A stretch of 64,000 nucleotides of DNA from NCBI RefSeq assembly GCF_009909615.1, contig NZ_WWNE01000003.1, positions 495,248-559,247 on the forward strand, in the 5' to 3' direction. Positions 44,192-53,448 of the stretch are shown here, piece by piece; position 1 is the first letter of the stretch; each line of letters opens with the position of its first letter. The notes beneath the pieces were generated by a model, which saw nothing but the letters and a program-made list of their open reading frames with translations, did no database searches and was not told where the DNA came from. Position numbers and translations under genes: made by a program. The DNA is from Acidiluteibacter ferrifornacis. GTDB taxonomy: Bacteria; Bacteroidota; Bacteroidia; Flavobacteriales_E; Vicingaceae.

Positions 44192-45910
44192 GCTAGCTGC
44201 ATTCTTAATAGAAATATCGTCAATAGCAATATCGTCATAGAATGTACCATTGGTTTCATCTACAATGAATCTAACTTTTATTGGAGTAGTAGCTCCCAAT
44301 GAGGATAAATTCACGCTATTTCTCTTCCATCCATTCGTATTTACAGAGTCTACAAAAACAGTATCTAAATTAGTCCCATATTCTACTGTTACATAAAGTG
44401 TAGCATTTCTTGTTCCAGTTTCTCGATCACTGTAGTGGAAAAATTCTAACTCAGGATTAGTTAATCCACTAATATCAATATCAGGCATTTGCAAAGTAAC
44501 ATCAGAAGAAGATGGAGACTCAGAATCATCCACATACGCAAAATATCCAGTCCCACTATTATCAGTTGCAGGACCGTGCCCACCTTGTGCTGGGGAATAG
44601 GCTTGTGATAACACCCATAATTCATTTGAGCTTGAGTAATTAGTTATACATGGATCGAAAGTAGCTGAACCAAAACTTTGAGTATAAGGAGCTACTACTG
44701 CCGCACAGGCGGTAGCAAATCTACCTTTTACAGACCAAAAGCTATTATTTGCAGCACTGCAGCTATCTTCTACTCTAAATTCATAGACTGTAGATGCTGA
44801 TAAACCAGTTAAGGTATAAGGTTTAGTTGTAATATTAGAAATTTTAGTTCCTGTTCCAGAAACAAAACCTAAGGGACCATATTCAATATTCCAAATAGTA
44901 GCCCCACCAGAAGTCCAGTTTAAATCTACCGTAGTAGTTGTTGCATTACTAGCAACCGGTAATGTAGGATTTAAACAATTAGGAACAACTACGTCATATC
45001 CAAAAAGAATATCAGGCGTACCTTGCATTACACCGAACACTTGTAGGTTTGAAGTACTGTATTGGTCTGTGATAAACAAACCTCCTGCTATTGGAGCAGC
45101 ATTAGGCTGCTGTAGACCAATCAAATCAGGTGTAACAGTATAAAAAATACCAGTTGGCATACCAGAGGGAATCGCAATTACATCTATCCTTGCTTGTTCA
45201 AGCGCACCGGTAGCTCCCTGATTAAACATATATAAATAAGGACCACCTGCTGTTACAGTATCTACAGCACCTCCATAAATAGCAGAAACGCCATGAGTAG
45301 CCATTGGAATAACAGTTGAAGCAACTCCTGTTTTACTTACCAAAACAACATCAGAAGTAAAGTTTCCAATCCAGAAACCACCTGCACCACTAAACGCAGT
45401 AGGATCATATGCACACATTCTAGCTCCTACAGTTGTTCCTGTAATAGTAATGGTTGAGGTTCTTGTTTTCGTAACAGGATCAACTACAAAAATTGAGGAT
45501 CCTGCCGCCCCCATGTATAAGGAAGTACCATCTGTAGTTATAGATCGAACTCCTGTAACACCAGGTATAGTAAACTTGGATGTGACTTGACCTTGAGCAT
45601 TCATAGTACAAAGAGAGTCAGAGGCCCATTTTGAAATCCAGAACTGCCCATTTAAATAAGCTACTCCTGCATTTCCATTAGCTACAGATCCTTGTTGAAA
45701 TTTTATTAAAGAATCTCCAATATTTACAGTTAGAAATGGATTTAGGGCGGCTTTACTAATGTTTGCGGTTGCCCCTTTTGAGGTTGGATTTATTGTCAAC
45801 CCATTAATAGATTCAGATTGCGCAAATAGTGACGAAGAAGCCACTAAAGCAGTACTAGCTAATGCGACAGCGAGTCCTTTTAGCCTTTTACTAGGTAATA
45901 AATTTCTCAT
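43073..45910 (-). CDS. Secreted multidomain protein with fibronectin III, jelly-roll and T9SS sorting domains
   Basis: A 945-residue secreted protein. A signal peptide (about 1-30, ...SSSLFAQ) precedes a propeller-like region (about 50-310, GVRSITTDGTSLYMGAAGSSIFVVD). A fibronectin III domain (about 313-400, WTSGGATIWNIEYG...STVYEFRV) and a MAM/jelly-roll-like segment (about 400-570) follow. Then comes a CARDB-like and outer region (about 574-860) and a type A sorting domain (SAIKVYPNPSNGF ... GMYFLRTN). The last 372 residues or so, plus the terminator, are nearly identical to the gene upstream at 46036, a recent duplication. Likely a surface or released adhesin-like protein. Confidence 0.85.
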   Translation of the reverse strand: MRNLLPSKRLKGLAVALASTALVASSSLFAQSESINGLTINPTSKGATANISKAALNPFLTVNIGDSLIKFQQGSVANGNAGVAYLNGQFWISKWASDSLCTMNAQGQVTSKFTIPGVTGVRSITTDGTSLYMGAAGSSIFVVDPVTKTRTSTITITGTTVGARMCAYDPTAFSGAGGFWIGNFTSDVVLVSKTGVASTVIPMATHGVSAIYGGAVDTVTAGGPYLYMFNQGATGALEQARIDVIAIPSGMPTGIFYTVTPDLIGLQQPNAAPIAGGLFITDQYSTSNLQVFGVMQGTPDILFGYDVVVPNCLNPTLPVASNATTTTVDLNWTSGGATIWNIEYGPLGFVSGTGTKISNITTKPYTLTGLSASTVYEFRVEDSCSAANNSFWSVKGRFATACAAVVAPYTQSFGSATFDPCITNYSSSNELWVLSQAYSPAQGGHGPATDNSGTGYFAYVDDSESPSSSDVTLQMPDIDISGLTNPELEFFHYSDRETGTRNATLYVTVEYGTNLDTVFVDSVNTNGWKRNSVNLSSLGATTPIKVRFIVDETNGTFYDDIAIDDISIKNAASFDVELLATNRLSEYTRLPFNQTDSIVFAAIAANIGADTLRNVKVNYTVKRNATVVYTDSSSITKLAPGANNTFIKVANYVPTVIGAYTVDYLVSHSNVDATPNNNSNSSDTLIVTDTTMARDNGIATGSLGIGAGIKGELGSVYEISKSDTLTSVTVFINNGGGSMTNQPLSAQVRSFSNGLPGGIIATTDTITYTNTGASYATLTFNNAGGYVILPADSFFVGVEEQDSNVTVGTTPTKFIANTNFVTFGTTPWTPNENFNFNVTYMIRPNFGTPRNVIIGTNEILSASSAIKVYPNPSNGFITLNITDENKIGNVQVEVYDITGKVVYNNNFSGANTVQEQIDLSSLNNGMYFLRTNINGNNTIQKLTIR

Positions 45911-45979
45911 ATTTAATAGTTTTTAGACCTTTAAGACGAATAAAAGAAATAAATAGTTGCCGAAACTAAAAATTTTTAA

Positions 45980-47154
45980 AAAAAAAGGGCGAAATCAATA
46001 TTGACTTCGCCCTTTCGTTTGATCTAAAAGTTGACTTATTTGATTGTCACTTTTTGAATAGTATTGTTTCCATTGATATTCGTTCTCAAGAAATACATTC
46101 CATTGTTCAATCCCGATAAGTCAATTTGCTCTTGTACTGTATTTGCTCCAGAGAAATTGTTATTGTAAACTACTTTTCCTGTAATGTCATATACTTCTAC
46201 TTGAACAGTACCAATTTTATTTTCATCAGTAATATTTAAAGTAATGAATCCATTTGACGGATTTGGATAAACTTTAATTGCAGATGTAGCACTCAAAATT
46301 TCATTATTCCCAACAGTGACAGTTCTTGGAGTTCCAAAATTTGGACGAATCATATAAGTCACATTAAAGTTGAAGTTTTCATTTGGCGTCCAAGGAGTTG
46401 TTCCAAAGGTTACAAAATTTGTATTCTGTATAAATTTAGTTGGAGTTGTACCAATTGTTATATTAGAATCTTGCTCTTCTACACCTACAAAGAATGAATC
46501 AGCAGGAAGAATTACATATCCACCTGCATTATTAAACGTTAAAGTAGCATAAGAAGCACCTGTATTTGTGTAAGTAATAGTATCTGTTGTAGCTAAAACA
46601 CTACCAGGCAAACCATTAGAAAAACTTCTCACTTGAGCGCTCACAGGCTGATTAGTCATAGAACCTGTAGCATTTCTGATAAATACAGAAACTGAAGTTA
46701 AAGTATCACTATTAGCGATAGCATAAACAGAACCTAATTCACCTTTGATGCCTGCTCCAATTCCTAAAGAACCTGTAGCAATACCGTTATCTCTAGCAAT
46801 TGTAGTATCTGTTACAATTAATGTATCAGAAGAGCCCATATTGTTAGATAACGTTGCGTCTACATTTGAATGAGAAACAACATAATCTACCGTGTAAACA
46901 CCAGTCATAGTAGGCATATAGTTCGCAAGTTTAACAAAAGTGTTAGTTGCGTTTGGTGCCAATGAAGCTAAAGCTGAACTGTCAGTATAAACAACGGTAG
47001 AACCTCTTTTTACACTATAGTTTACTTTCAAACTTTTCAAAGTATCAGTACCATTATTACCAACTATTGCCGCAAAAACGATCGAGTCCGTTTGGTTAGA
47101 AGGCAGTTGAGTATATTCTGACAGTCTATTCGTTGCCAACAATTCAACTTCGAA
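45980..47154. repeat. Duplicated block, copy B (3' half of T9SS gene plus terminator)
   Basis: Matches 43019-44191 in the same orientation, so the two form a direct repeat about 2.96 kb apart. This arrangement could recombine to delete or fuse the two genes. Confidence 0.85.
45984..46015 (-). terminator. Terminator after the 46036 T9SS gene
   Basis: A stem of AAAGGGCGAA-A-TCAA with TTGA-C-TTCGCCCTTT (one A-C mismatch), with a T run on the minus strand. It is the duplicate of the hairpin at 43021. Confidence 0.85.
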
Positions 47155-47727
47155 AGCTGGAACAACAGAAACAACAAAATTATCGATCAATAAGATGTTC
47201 ATATCAGTGGAGTTGTTTCTTATCGCTAAATGAACCGTTTGGCCCGCATAAGCAGATAAATCAACGGTTCTATTGGTCCATACACCTGTTGCGGCAGGTA
47301 CATTTAATAAAACTGGGTTAGCATTTAAACCTGCAGTATCAGGAGTAGTTGTGGAAATTAACACTTGATATCCATCAGGAAAATTTGCATCTGAAGCTCG
47401 CACATCAAAAGACAAAACTGCATTTTGAGGAAGTAGCATTGAAGGTGATATCATGTAATCATTCGCAGTACCTGCTGGAGTAAACCAAGAAGTACTTGCA
47501 ACACAAGTATCACCTACTACAGAACTATCCGGATCTGGGAAAGAGATAAAAGCATCAGTAAAAAAAGCGTAATTCGCTTGGGGTGTATTACCATCTAAAT
47601 CAAGTAAAGTCCAATTGGCTAAAGACGCTGAGCTGTTAAAATTTTCTGAAAAAACTGTTTGTGCGGTTGAGCTAAAGCTAGTCATGCCAAGAAGAGCTGC
47701 TCCCAAAATTTTGTAAAATCTATTCAT
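46036..47727 (-). CDS. Secreted jelly-roll protein with T9SS sorting domain (paralogue of 43073)
   Basis: A 563-residue secreted protein from ATG 47727; an upstream TTG at 47745 adds six residues before the signal peptide. After the signal peptide (ending SSTAQ) comes a choice-of-anchor J/MAM-like jelly-roll domain (about 25-190) with NWTLLDLDGNTP and YMISPSMLLP. The remaining part is shared almost residue for residue with the 43073 protein: CARDB-like segment, outer domain and type A sorting domain. The N-terminal halves are unrelated, so the shared half was joined to different front modules. Confidence 0.84.
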   Translation of the reverse strand: MNRFYKILGAALLGMTSFSSTAQTVFSENFNSSASLANWTLLDLDGNTPQANYAFFTDAFISFPDPDSSVVGDTCVASTSWFTPAGTANDYMISPSMLLPQNAVLSFDVRASDANFPDGYQVLISTTTPDTAGLNANPVLLNVPAATGVWTNRTVDLSAYAGQTVHLAIRNNSTDMNILLIDNFVVSVVPAFEVELLATNRLSEYTQLPSNQTDSIVFAAIVGNNGTDTLKSLKVNYSVKRGSTVVYTDSSALASLAPNATNTFVKLANYMPTMTGVYTVDYVVSHSNVDATLSNNMGSSDTLIVTDTTIARDNGIATGSLGIGAGIKGELGSVYAIANSDTLTSVSVFIRNATGSMTNQPVSAQVRSFSNGLPGSVLATTDTITYTNTGASYATLTFNNAGGYVILPADSFFVGVEEQDSNITIGTTPTKFIQNTNFVTFGTTPWTPNENFNFNVTYMIRPNFGTPRTVTVGNNEILSATSAIKVYPNPSNGFITLNITDENKIGTVQVEVYDITGKVVYNNNFSGANTVQEQIDLSGLNNGMYFLRTNINGNNTIQKVTIK

Positions 47728-47805
47728 ATAAAAATATTTGTTCAATCAATTTGAATGAACTGGTTAATAATTCAAATTAGTAATGTCCTTTGCTTTTAGG
47801 GTCGC

Positions 47806-47813
47806 CAAATTTA
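47806..47813 (-). promoter_or_regulatory. -7 element TAAATTTG before the 46036 gene
   Basis: An exact TAnnTTTG match on the minus strand, 78 bases before the start codon at 47727. Confidence 0.45.
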
Positions 47814-47911
47814 CTATTAATAAGAGGGAATACTTGTTAAAAAATATAAAAGGGTAATAGGAGTGACGAATGGTTATTTGATGTTATCTCTTGCTATTAA
47901 TTGATTTAAAC

Positions 47912-49213
47912 CTAACTCAGCGCATTTTTGTATGTATCTAAAGCCCTATTTCTAGCCATTTTGTGTTCTACTATTGGATCAGGGTATTGGTCTGTATTCC
48001 ATTCTTTTACCCATTTTTTGATGTATTGGTAATCTTTATCAAACCGTTTGATTTGTTCAGATGGATTAAAAACTCTGAAATATGGTGCTGCGTCTACCCC
48101 TGTTCCAGCTGCCCACTGCCAATTTCCATTATTGGCAGACAATTCATAGTCTAATAGCTTTTCTGCAAAATAAGCTTCTCCCCACCTCCAATCAATTAAT
48201 AAATGTTTTGTTAAAAAGCTTGCTACAACCATTCGTACCCTGTTGTGCATAAACCCCGTCTGATTTAATTCTCTCATACCCGCATCTACCAATGGGTATC
48301 CTGTTTTACCCTCACACCACAACTGAAACTCCTCTTCGTTATTTCTCCATCTTACAGCATCGTACTTCCGATGAAAATTATTCGAAACAACATCTGGATA
48401 ATAATTCAATATGGTCATAAAAAACTCTCTCCATATTAATTCATTTAAAAACACCTCACTCTTTTCCTTAGCTCTTGTGGCAATTTCTCGTATAGAAACC
48501 GTACCAAACCTAAGATGAACACCTAACTTAGAAGTACTGCCCTTAGCTGGAAAATCACGCTCCTCTGCATAAGCTTCTAAAATTTCATCTTTAAGTTTAG
48601 AACTAGGTATTTCAATATTGGTTAACTCAAACCCTAACTCATTTAAAGTTGGAGGTTTGAATTCGGACGGATTCCACCCATCAAATCGCAGTGCAGATGA
48701 GTATGACTCTAATTGATTTTTCTGCAATACTGATTTCCATTTCCTGCTATAAGGAGTATATACTAAATATGGCGTCCCATCATCTTTTAACACTTGTCCT
48801 GGTTCAAGAATTACTTGATCTTTAAAACTATAAAAAGAAATATCTTTAGCATTTAAAAATTTCCTTACCCACTCATCGCGTTCTTTAGCATAAGGCTCAT
48901 AGTCGCGATTTGAATAGACCGAATGAACTTTAAAATCTTCCACAATTTGCTTCCATACTTCCTTAGGTTTTCCGTGATATACCTTTATACTAGTCCCTTT
49001 AGTTTTTAAAGATTCATTTATATCACTCAAATTCTGATGAATAAAACTAACCCTTGCATCTGCTTTGTTTTTAAGGTCTGATAATATTTCCTCATCAAAA
49101 ATAAAAATAGGTTGTACTTTTTCTTCACCAGAAAGGGCATGGTACAAGCCTGTGTTATCTTGTAACCTTAAATCTCTTCTAAACCAGAAAATAGCTACTT
49201 TTTCGTTTTTCAC
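47912..49213 (-). CDS. phrB: Class I photolyase (CPD type likely)
   Basis: A 433-residue flavoprotein. It begins KVAIFWFRRDLRLQDNTGLYHAL (antenna-binding domain). The FAD domain has LNELIWREFFMTIL, GKTGYPLVDAGMRELNQTGFMHNRVRMVVASFLTKHLLIDWRWGE and LDYELSANNGNWQW. The closing FNPSEQIKRFD stretch is that of class I DNA photolyases, which split cyclobutane dimers with blue light. It is the last gene of the minus-strand crt/light string, 5 bp after a flavin reductase that could supply reduced flavin. It is a different family branch from the DASH protein at 39192. Confidence 0.92.
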   Translation of the reverse strand: MKNEKVAIFWFRRDLRLQDNTGLYHALSGEEKVQPIFIFDEEILSDLKNKADARVSFIHQNLSDINESLKTKGTSIKVYHGKPKEVWKQIVEDFKVHSVYSNRDYEPYAKERDEWVRKFLNAKDISFYSFKDQVILEPGQVLKDDGTPYLVYTPYSRKWKSVLQKNQLESYSSALRFDGWNPSEFKPPTLNELGFELTNIEIPSSKLKDEILEAYAEERDFPAKGSTSKLGVHLRFGTVSIREIATRAKEKSEVFLNELIWREFFMTILNYYPDVVSNNFHRKYDAVRWRNNEEEFQLWCEGKTGYPLVDAGMRELNQTGFMHNRVRMVVASFLTKHLLIDWRWGEAYFAEKLLDYELSANNGNWQWAAGTGVDAAPYFRVFNPSEQIKRFDKDYQYIKKWVKEWNTDQYPDPIVEHKMARNRALDTYKNALS

Positions 49214-49218
49214 TTTAT

Positions 49219-49839
49219 TTACATTAAAGGTTTTGCATAAGGTAATCGTTCAAGCAAGGAAGTTTTGTAGTAGGCATCTAATCCAGCTACTGTTATGGTT
49301 CCTAGTTGCTGAATATCGACAAAGCCATCTTCAGATATTTTATTCGTTGCCATTTCTATATGTATAATTTCACCTATTATGATGTAGGTTCCATTCAATT
49401 CAACGGTTTTAATTTCTCGCAGTTCCAGACCCATTTTAAGCTTACTCTCTTGAACAAAAGGAGCAGAGAAGCCATTTATAAATTGTTCATTCAGTCCTAC
49501 TGCTTTAAACTCAGATACGTTGGTATCATACCTTGCAGCAGATTGATGCGCTTTTCTATAAATAGTTTCATTCACATGATTTAGAGTGAACTGACCAGTA
49601 CTTCTAATATTTTCTAGAGTATGACGATCCACAGTATCCGGACGAGAAACCATCCCAATTAAAGGTGGATTAGCTCCTATATGGAAAATAGAATTAAAGG
49701 GAGCTAAATTAGTACCCCCATTTGAATGGATTGTTCCCACTAAATTCAAAGCTTTGAAACCCTCAATTGAATTGATGAAATTGGCTCGAAATCGCTGGTC
49801 TAGGTGCGCAATGTCTTTTTTACTAACTATTTTTTTCAT
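49219..49839 (-). CDS. FMN-binding flavin reductase-like protein
   Basis: A 206-residue protein of the flavin reductase-like/FMN-binding split-barrel superfamily. Landmarks are GTNLAPFNSIFHIGANPPLIGMV with the FMN-contacting Ser/Thr region, and NLVGTIHSNG before it. C-terminal EIIHIEM and IQQLGTITVAGLDAYY close the barrel. It overlaps the preceding SDR gene by one base and precedes the photolyase by 5 bp, so the three are one operon. It may reduce the photolyase flavin, though that is inference. Confidence 0.87.
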   Translation of the reverse strand: MKKIVSKKDIAHLDQRFRANFINSIEGFKALNLVGTIHSNGGTNLAPFNSIFHIGANPPLIGMVSRPDTVDRHTLENIRSTGQFTLNHVNETIYRKAHQSAARYDTNVSEFKAVGLNEQFINGFSAPFVQESKLKMGLELREIKTVELNGTYIIIGEIIHIEMATNKISEDGFVDIQQLGTITVAGLDAYYKTSLLERLPYAKPLM

Positions 49840-50531
49840 TATTTCAATCTACCCATTCCCCCATCAACATGCAATACTTGTCCGGTAATCCACGAAGATT
49901 TCTCTGTCAGTAAAAAAACCGCAGCATTAGCAATATCAGTTGCTAATCCTATTTTTTTTAGTGGATGACGTTCTGCATTCGCTTTTCGTTTTTCTTCAGA
50001 TGATAGTAAATTACTCGCTAAGGGTGTCTCGGTTAATGATGGAGCAACAAGGTTAACCCTAATCTTTGGTGCTAATTCTGAAGCGAGTGCCCTTCCAAAA
50101 CCTTCTAAAGCACCTTTAGCCATAGCCACTGATGTATGAAAAGTAAGCCCAGTTTGAACAGCTACTGTACTAAACATCACTATTGAAGCATTTTCAGACT
50201 TTTTTAATGCTGACAATGCTTGTTGAATCACTTTTGTAGCACCTAAAGTATTTAATTGTAATTCATCCAAAAATTCTTCTGTTTTTATTCGGTGAAAGGG
50301 TTTTAGACTTATTGAGCCCGGACAATACACCAAACCATCCAATTTTTCAGGAAGGTCTAATTCAAAAGTTTCTGTTACGTCAATATTTTGAAAGCTAACG
50401 TTATTCAAATCTTCAATATTGTTGCTTTCTCTAGAAGCAACAATAACCTCGTAACCAAGACTGACTAACTGACGTACAATCTGATTACCAATTCCTGAGG
50501 TTCCTCCGACTACTAAATACTTTTTACTCAT
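49839..50531 (-). CDS. Short-chain dehydrogenase/reductase
   Basis: A 230-residue classical SDR. The N-terminus KYLVVGGTSGIGNQIVRQL is the cofactor-binding motif. The NAG-type region is replaced by YCPGSISLKP. The catalytic Ser is in MFSTVAVQTG. The usual YxxxK position reads TSVAMAKGALEG, so the Tyr appears replaced by a Val or Ala while Lys remains; this subgroup (CYP-light clusters) may not be a normal oxidoreductase. The end WITGQVLHVDGGMG is typical. It lies between idi and the flavin reductase on the same strand. Confidence 0.87.
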   Translation of the reverse strand: MSKKYLVVGGTSGIGNQIVRQLVSLGYEVIVASRESNNIEDLNNVSFQNIDVTETFELDLPEKLDGLVYCPGSISLKPFHRIKTEEFLDELQLNTLGATKVIQQALSALKKSENASIVMFSTVAVQTGLTFHTSVAMAKGALEGFGRALASELAPKIRVNLVAPSLTETPLASNLLSSEEKRKANAERHPLKKIGLATDIANAAVFLLTEKSSWITGQVLHVDGGMGRLK

Positions 50532-50598
50532 TTTCTTTTATTATTGGAACAATAGAAATGAGTAAATGTTTAAAGTAACATTGTATAGAAACGTTTCA

Positions 50599-51123
50599 CT
50601 AGGCTCTTTTTTCCAAACGTGACTTGACTACTTTCTCCCAACTCATCAAAAACCAAGGAGTATACTTCTCAGGATTTTCAAGAGTGTCAACTTCTAAGTA
50701 GCTAATATCTACCCACTTCCAATCATTTACCTCTAAGACATTTGGTTGAGGATGATTTGAGTAATGCCCAATAAATACATGATCATATTCATGCTCTATT
50801 AATCCATTAGAAAACTCTGCTCTGTAGGTAAATTCAAATTGTTTCACCAGTTCGCAATCAAATCCCATTTCTTCTAACAGTCTACGATGAGCAGCTTGTT
50901 CATTGGACTCTCCAGGCTGTTGATGACTACAACAGGCATTAGTCCATAAGCCTGGAGAATGATATTTATTTAATGCTCGCTGATGAATCATCATTTGATT
51001 GTGCTGATTGAAAATGAAAACAGAGAAAGCCCTATGAAGCAAACCTTTTTCATGAGCTTCAATTTTTTCCATTATTCCAATCTGATTATCAGATTTATCC
51101 ACTAAAATTACTGACTTCCCCAA
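50599..51123 (-). CDS. idi: Isopentenyl-diphosphate delta-isomerase, type 1
   Basis: A 174-residue Nudix-fold enzyme that interconverts IPP and DMAPP, the first branch point feeding carotenoid synthesis. The catalytic Cys is in WTNACCSHQQPGES. The Nudix-like helix reads AAHRRLLEEMGF, and the metal-binding EHEYDHVFIG segment is present. It starts 1 bp after crtB, on the same strand, so the isoprenoid supply is directly coupled to phytoene synthesis. Length is normal. Confidence 0.95.
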   Translation of the reverse strand: MGKSVILVDKSDNQIGIMEKIEAHEKGLLHRAFSVFIFNQHNQMMIHQRALNKYHSPGLWTNACCSHQQPGESNEQAAHRRLLEEMGFDCELVKQFEFTYRAEFSNGLIEHEYDHVFIGHYSNHPQPNVLEVNDWKWVDISYLEVDTLENPEKYTPWFLMSWEKVVKSRLEKRA

Positions 51124-51124
51124 A

Positions 51125-51961
51125 TTATAAAATGTTAAAACTGTGTTTAATATACGAACTCAATAACAAACCATATTTTTTATTGTTAGGAATACGAATT
51201 CTCTTGGCTAAAATTGTCGAAGGAGCGGTGCTCTGGATTTTTTTAAAAAGAGCATAGTAATAAACGTATGCGGTATACACTCCGAGTCTAGAATTTTTAG
51301 GCAATTGCTTAATTCCAATATAGGCGTCTTTAAAGTCCTGCTCAATGTCTGCTTCAATATTCTTTTTACACGACTCACTAAAAGAGCCTAGGTCTACATT
51401 TGGAAAATAACTTCTTCCCATATCCTTAAAGTCTTGCTTTAAATCCCTTAAAAAGTTGATTTTTTGAAAAGCGGCTCCCAATTTCATTGCAGAAGGCTTT
51501 AAATGTTGATATTGTTCTTCATTTCCTTGACAGAAAACCCTTAAACACATTAGTCCAACCACTTCCGCTGACCCTAATATATACTTTTCAAAACTCTCTT
51601 GATCAAACACTTTTTGAGATAAATCCATTTCCATACTGTAAAGAAATGCTTCAATCAACTCCTTCTCAATCCCGTATTGATTAACAGTGGCCTGAAATGC
51701 ATTCAATACAGGATTTAAACTTATACCTTCCGCTATTGATTGATAAGTGTCAGCTTTAAATTCTTGTAAAAGTTTTAATTTATCAAAGTCGTGAAAAGAA
51801 TCGACAATTTCGTCTGCTAACCTTACAAACCCATAGATGGCATAAATCGGTTGATGAATTTTTCTATCTAACACATAGATACCAATTGAAAATGAAGTAC
51901 TATATGCATTTGTAATTAGTTTACTAATTCTATTTGAGGTTTTATCGTAGAGTGCCTTCAT
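51125..51961 (-). CDS. crtB: Phytoene synthase
   Basis: A 278-residue enzyme that condenses two GGPP molecules to phytoene. Two Asp-rich Mg-binding regions are visible: VRLADEIVDSFHDFD near residue 50 and INFLRDLKQDFKDMGRSYFP near 165. The N-terminal KLITNAYSTSFSIGI is the usual entry of the trans-isoprenyl synthase fold. It starts 4 bp after crtI and is followed by idi. No geranylgeranyl-diphosphate synthase gene is present in the window. Confidence 0.95.
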   Translation of the reverse strand: MKALYDKTSNRISKLITNAYSTSFSIGIYVLDRKIHQPIYAIYGFVRLADEIVDSFHDFDKLKLLQEFKADTYQSIAEGISLNPVLNAFQATVNQYGIEKELIEAFLYSMEMDLSQKVFDQESFEKYILGSAEVVGLMCLRVFCQGNEEQYQHLKPSAMKLGAAFQKINFLRDLKQDFKDMGRSYFPNVDLGSFSESCKKNIEADIEQDFKDAYIGIKQLPKNSRLGVYTAYVYYYALFKKIQSTAPSTILAKRIRIPNNKKYGLLLSSYIKHSFNIL

Positions 51962-51965
51962 CTTT

Positions 51966-53438
51966 CTAATTTACTTTTTTTTGAACTAGCTCTGAAACCA
52001 CTTTCCCCGAAATAATAGAAGGTGGTACACCAGGTCCAGGTGTGGTTAATTGACCGGTAAAGAATAGGTTTTTCACTTTCTTATTAATCATAGACGGCTT
52101 AAAAATAGCCGTTTGACTCAATGTATTAGCCAATCCATATGCGTTTCCTTTAAAAGAATTATAATCCGAAACGAAGTCAGAATATCCGTAAAACCGCTTA
52201 TAGATAATATTGTTTTTTAAGTTCGTTTTTAACAGTCGTTCCATTCTCTTCAAAACATCATTTAAGTACATCTCCATCAACTCTTTATCCTCTTTCATGT
52301 CTGGGGCGGTGGGAATAAGTATAAAAATGTTTTCATGTCCCTCAGGAGCTACTGTTGGATCTATTTTCGATGGACAAGAAACATAAAACAGAGGTTTGCT
52401 TGGCCACTTGGGTGTATCATATATTTCTATTGCGTGATCATTAAAAGATTCGTCAAAAAACAAATTATGGTGTTGTAAACCATCAATCTTTTTATCAAAC
52501 CCCAAGTAATAAATTAAACTGGATGGTGCCATGATTCTAGAATCCCAATACTTTTGATCATACTTACGATATTTAGCCTCTAGAAGATGTTGCTCCACAT
52601 GATGATAATCTGCACCTGCTACAACTGCATCAAAATTTAAGTATTTATCATTAACAACTATACCATTAGCTGTTCCTTCTTTTACTTCTATTTTTGAGAC
52701 TCTATGATTTAAGTGAAATTTCACACCCAAACTGCTTGCCAACTTTGTCATTGCAGCCACAATGTTGTACATTCCGCCTTGAGGGTACCATGTTCCTAAT
52801 GAAATGTCAGCATAATTCATAAGGCTATATAAAGCCGGAGTTTTTGAAGGCTTTGCCCCTAAAAAAAGCACTGGAAACTCCATCAATTCAATGATATTTG
52901 GATGTTTAAAATACTTTCTAACGTGATCACTAAAAGAATTAAATAAGTTCAACTTTAATGAGCCTACTATCACCCTCCAATCTATAAATTCTGTGAATGA
53001 TAAAGACGGCTTGGTCACTAGGTCATTAATACCCACATCATATTTATACTTGGCGTCAGCTATAAACTGATCCAATCGATCACTTGCTCCTACTTCCTTA
53101 GATTCTAATAACGCTTTAAATGCGGAATAGTCAGCAGGAATATCCCATTTTTCTCCGTTTTGAAAGTAAACACTATATGAAGGATCCAATCGCAATAACT
53201 GATAATAATCTGATACTTTTTTACTAAAATCTGCAAAAAAACGGTCAAACACATCTGGCATCCAATACCAACTTGGTCCCATATCAAAAGTGAAACCATC
53301 ACTTGAAAATTGTCGAGCTCTACCACCTGTTTGTTCATTTTTTTCAAATACCTCTACCTGATATCCAGCTTTCGCCAAATAACACGCTGCAGAAAGCGAT
53401 GAAAAACCCGAACCTATTATTGCAATTTGCTTACTCAT
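51966..53438 (-). CDS. crtI: Phytoene desaturase
   Basis: A 490-residue FAD-dependent desaturase that converts phytoene towards lycopene. The N-terminal dinucleotide-binding fold IAIIGSGFSSLSAACYLAKAG is followed by FEKNEQTGGRARQF. The family segment TFDMGPSWYWMPDVF and the C-terminal LFFTGQLTTPGPGVPPSIISGKVV are diagnostic. It starts 10 bp after the ECF sigma gene stop on the same strand and is followed by crtB. Carotenoid products probably become zeaxanthin-like after CrtZ and a cyclase located elsewhere. Confidence 0.96.
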   Translation of the reverse strand: MSKQIAIIGSGFSSLSAACYLAKAGYQVEVFEKNEQTGGRARQFSSDGFTFDMGPSWYWMPDVFDRFFADFSKKVSDYYQLLRLDPSYSVYFQNGEKWDIPADYSAFKALLESKEVGASDRLDQFIADAKYKYDVGINDLVTKPSLSFTEFIDWRVIVGSLKLNLFNSFSDHVRKYFKHPNIIELMEFPVLFLGAKPSKTPALYSLMNYADISLGTWYPQGGMYNIVAAMTKLASSLGVKFHLNHRVSKIEVKEGTANGIVVNDKYLNFDAVVAGADYHHVEQHLLEAKYRKYDQKYWDSRIMAPSSLIYYLGFDKKIDGLQHHNLFFDESFNDHAIEIYDTPKWPSKPLFYVSCPSKIDPTVAPEGHENIFILIPTAPDMKEDKELMEMYLNDVLKRMERLLKTNLKNNIIYKRFYGYSDFVSDYNSFKGNAYGLANTLSQTAIFKPSMINKKVKNLFFTGQLTTPGPGVPPSIISGKVVSELVQKKVN

Positions 53439-53448
53439 ACTTTCAAAT

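Noticed and set aside
50568-50573. GTTTAA ahead of the SDR gene
   Set aside because: No matching arm at the 16-base spacing, so not counted as an operator.
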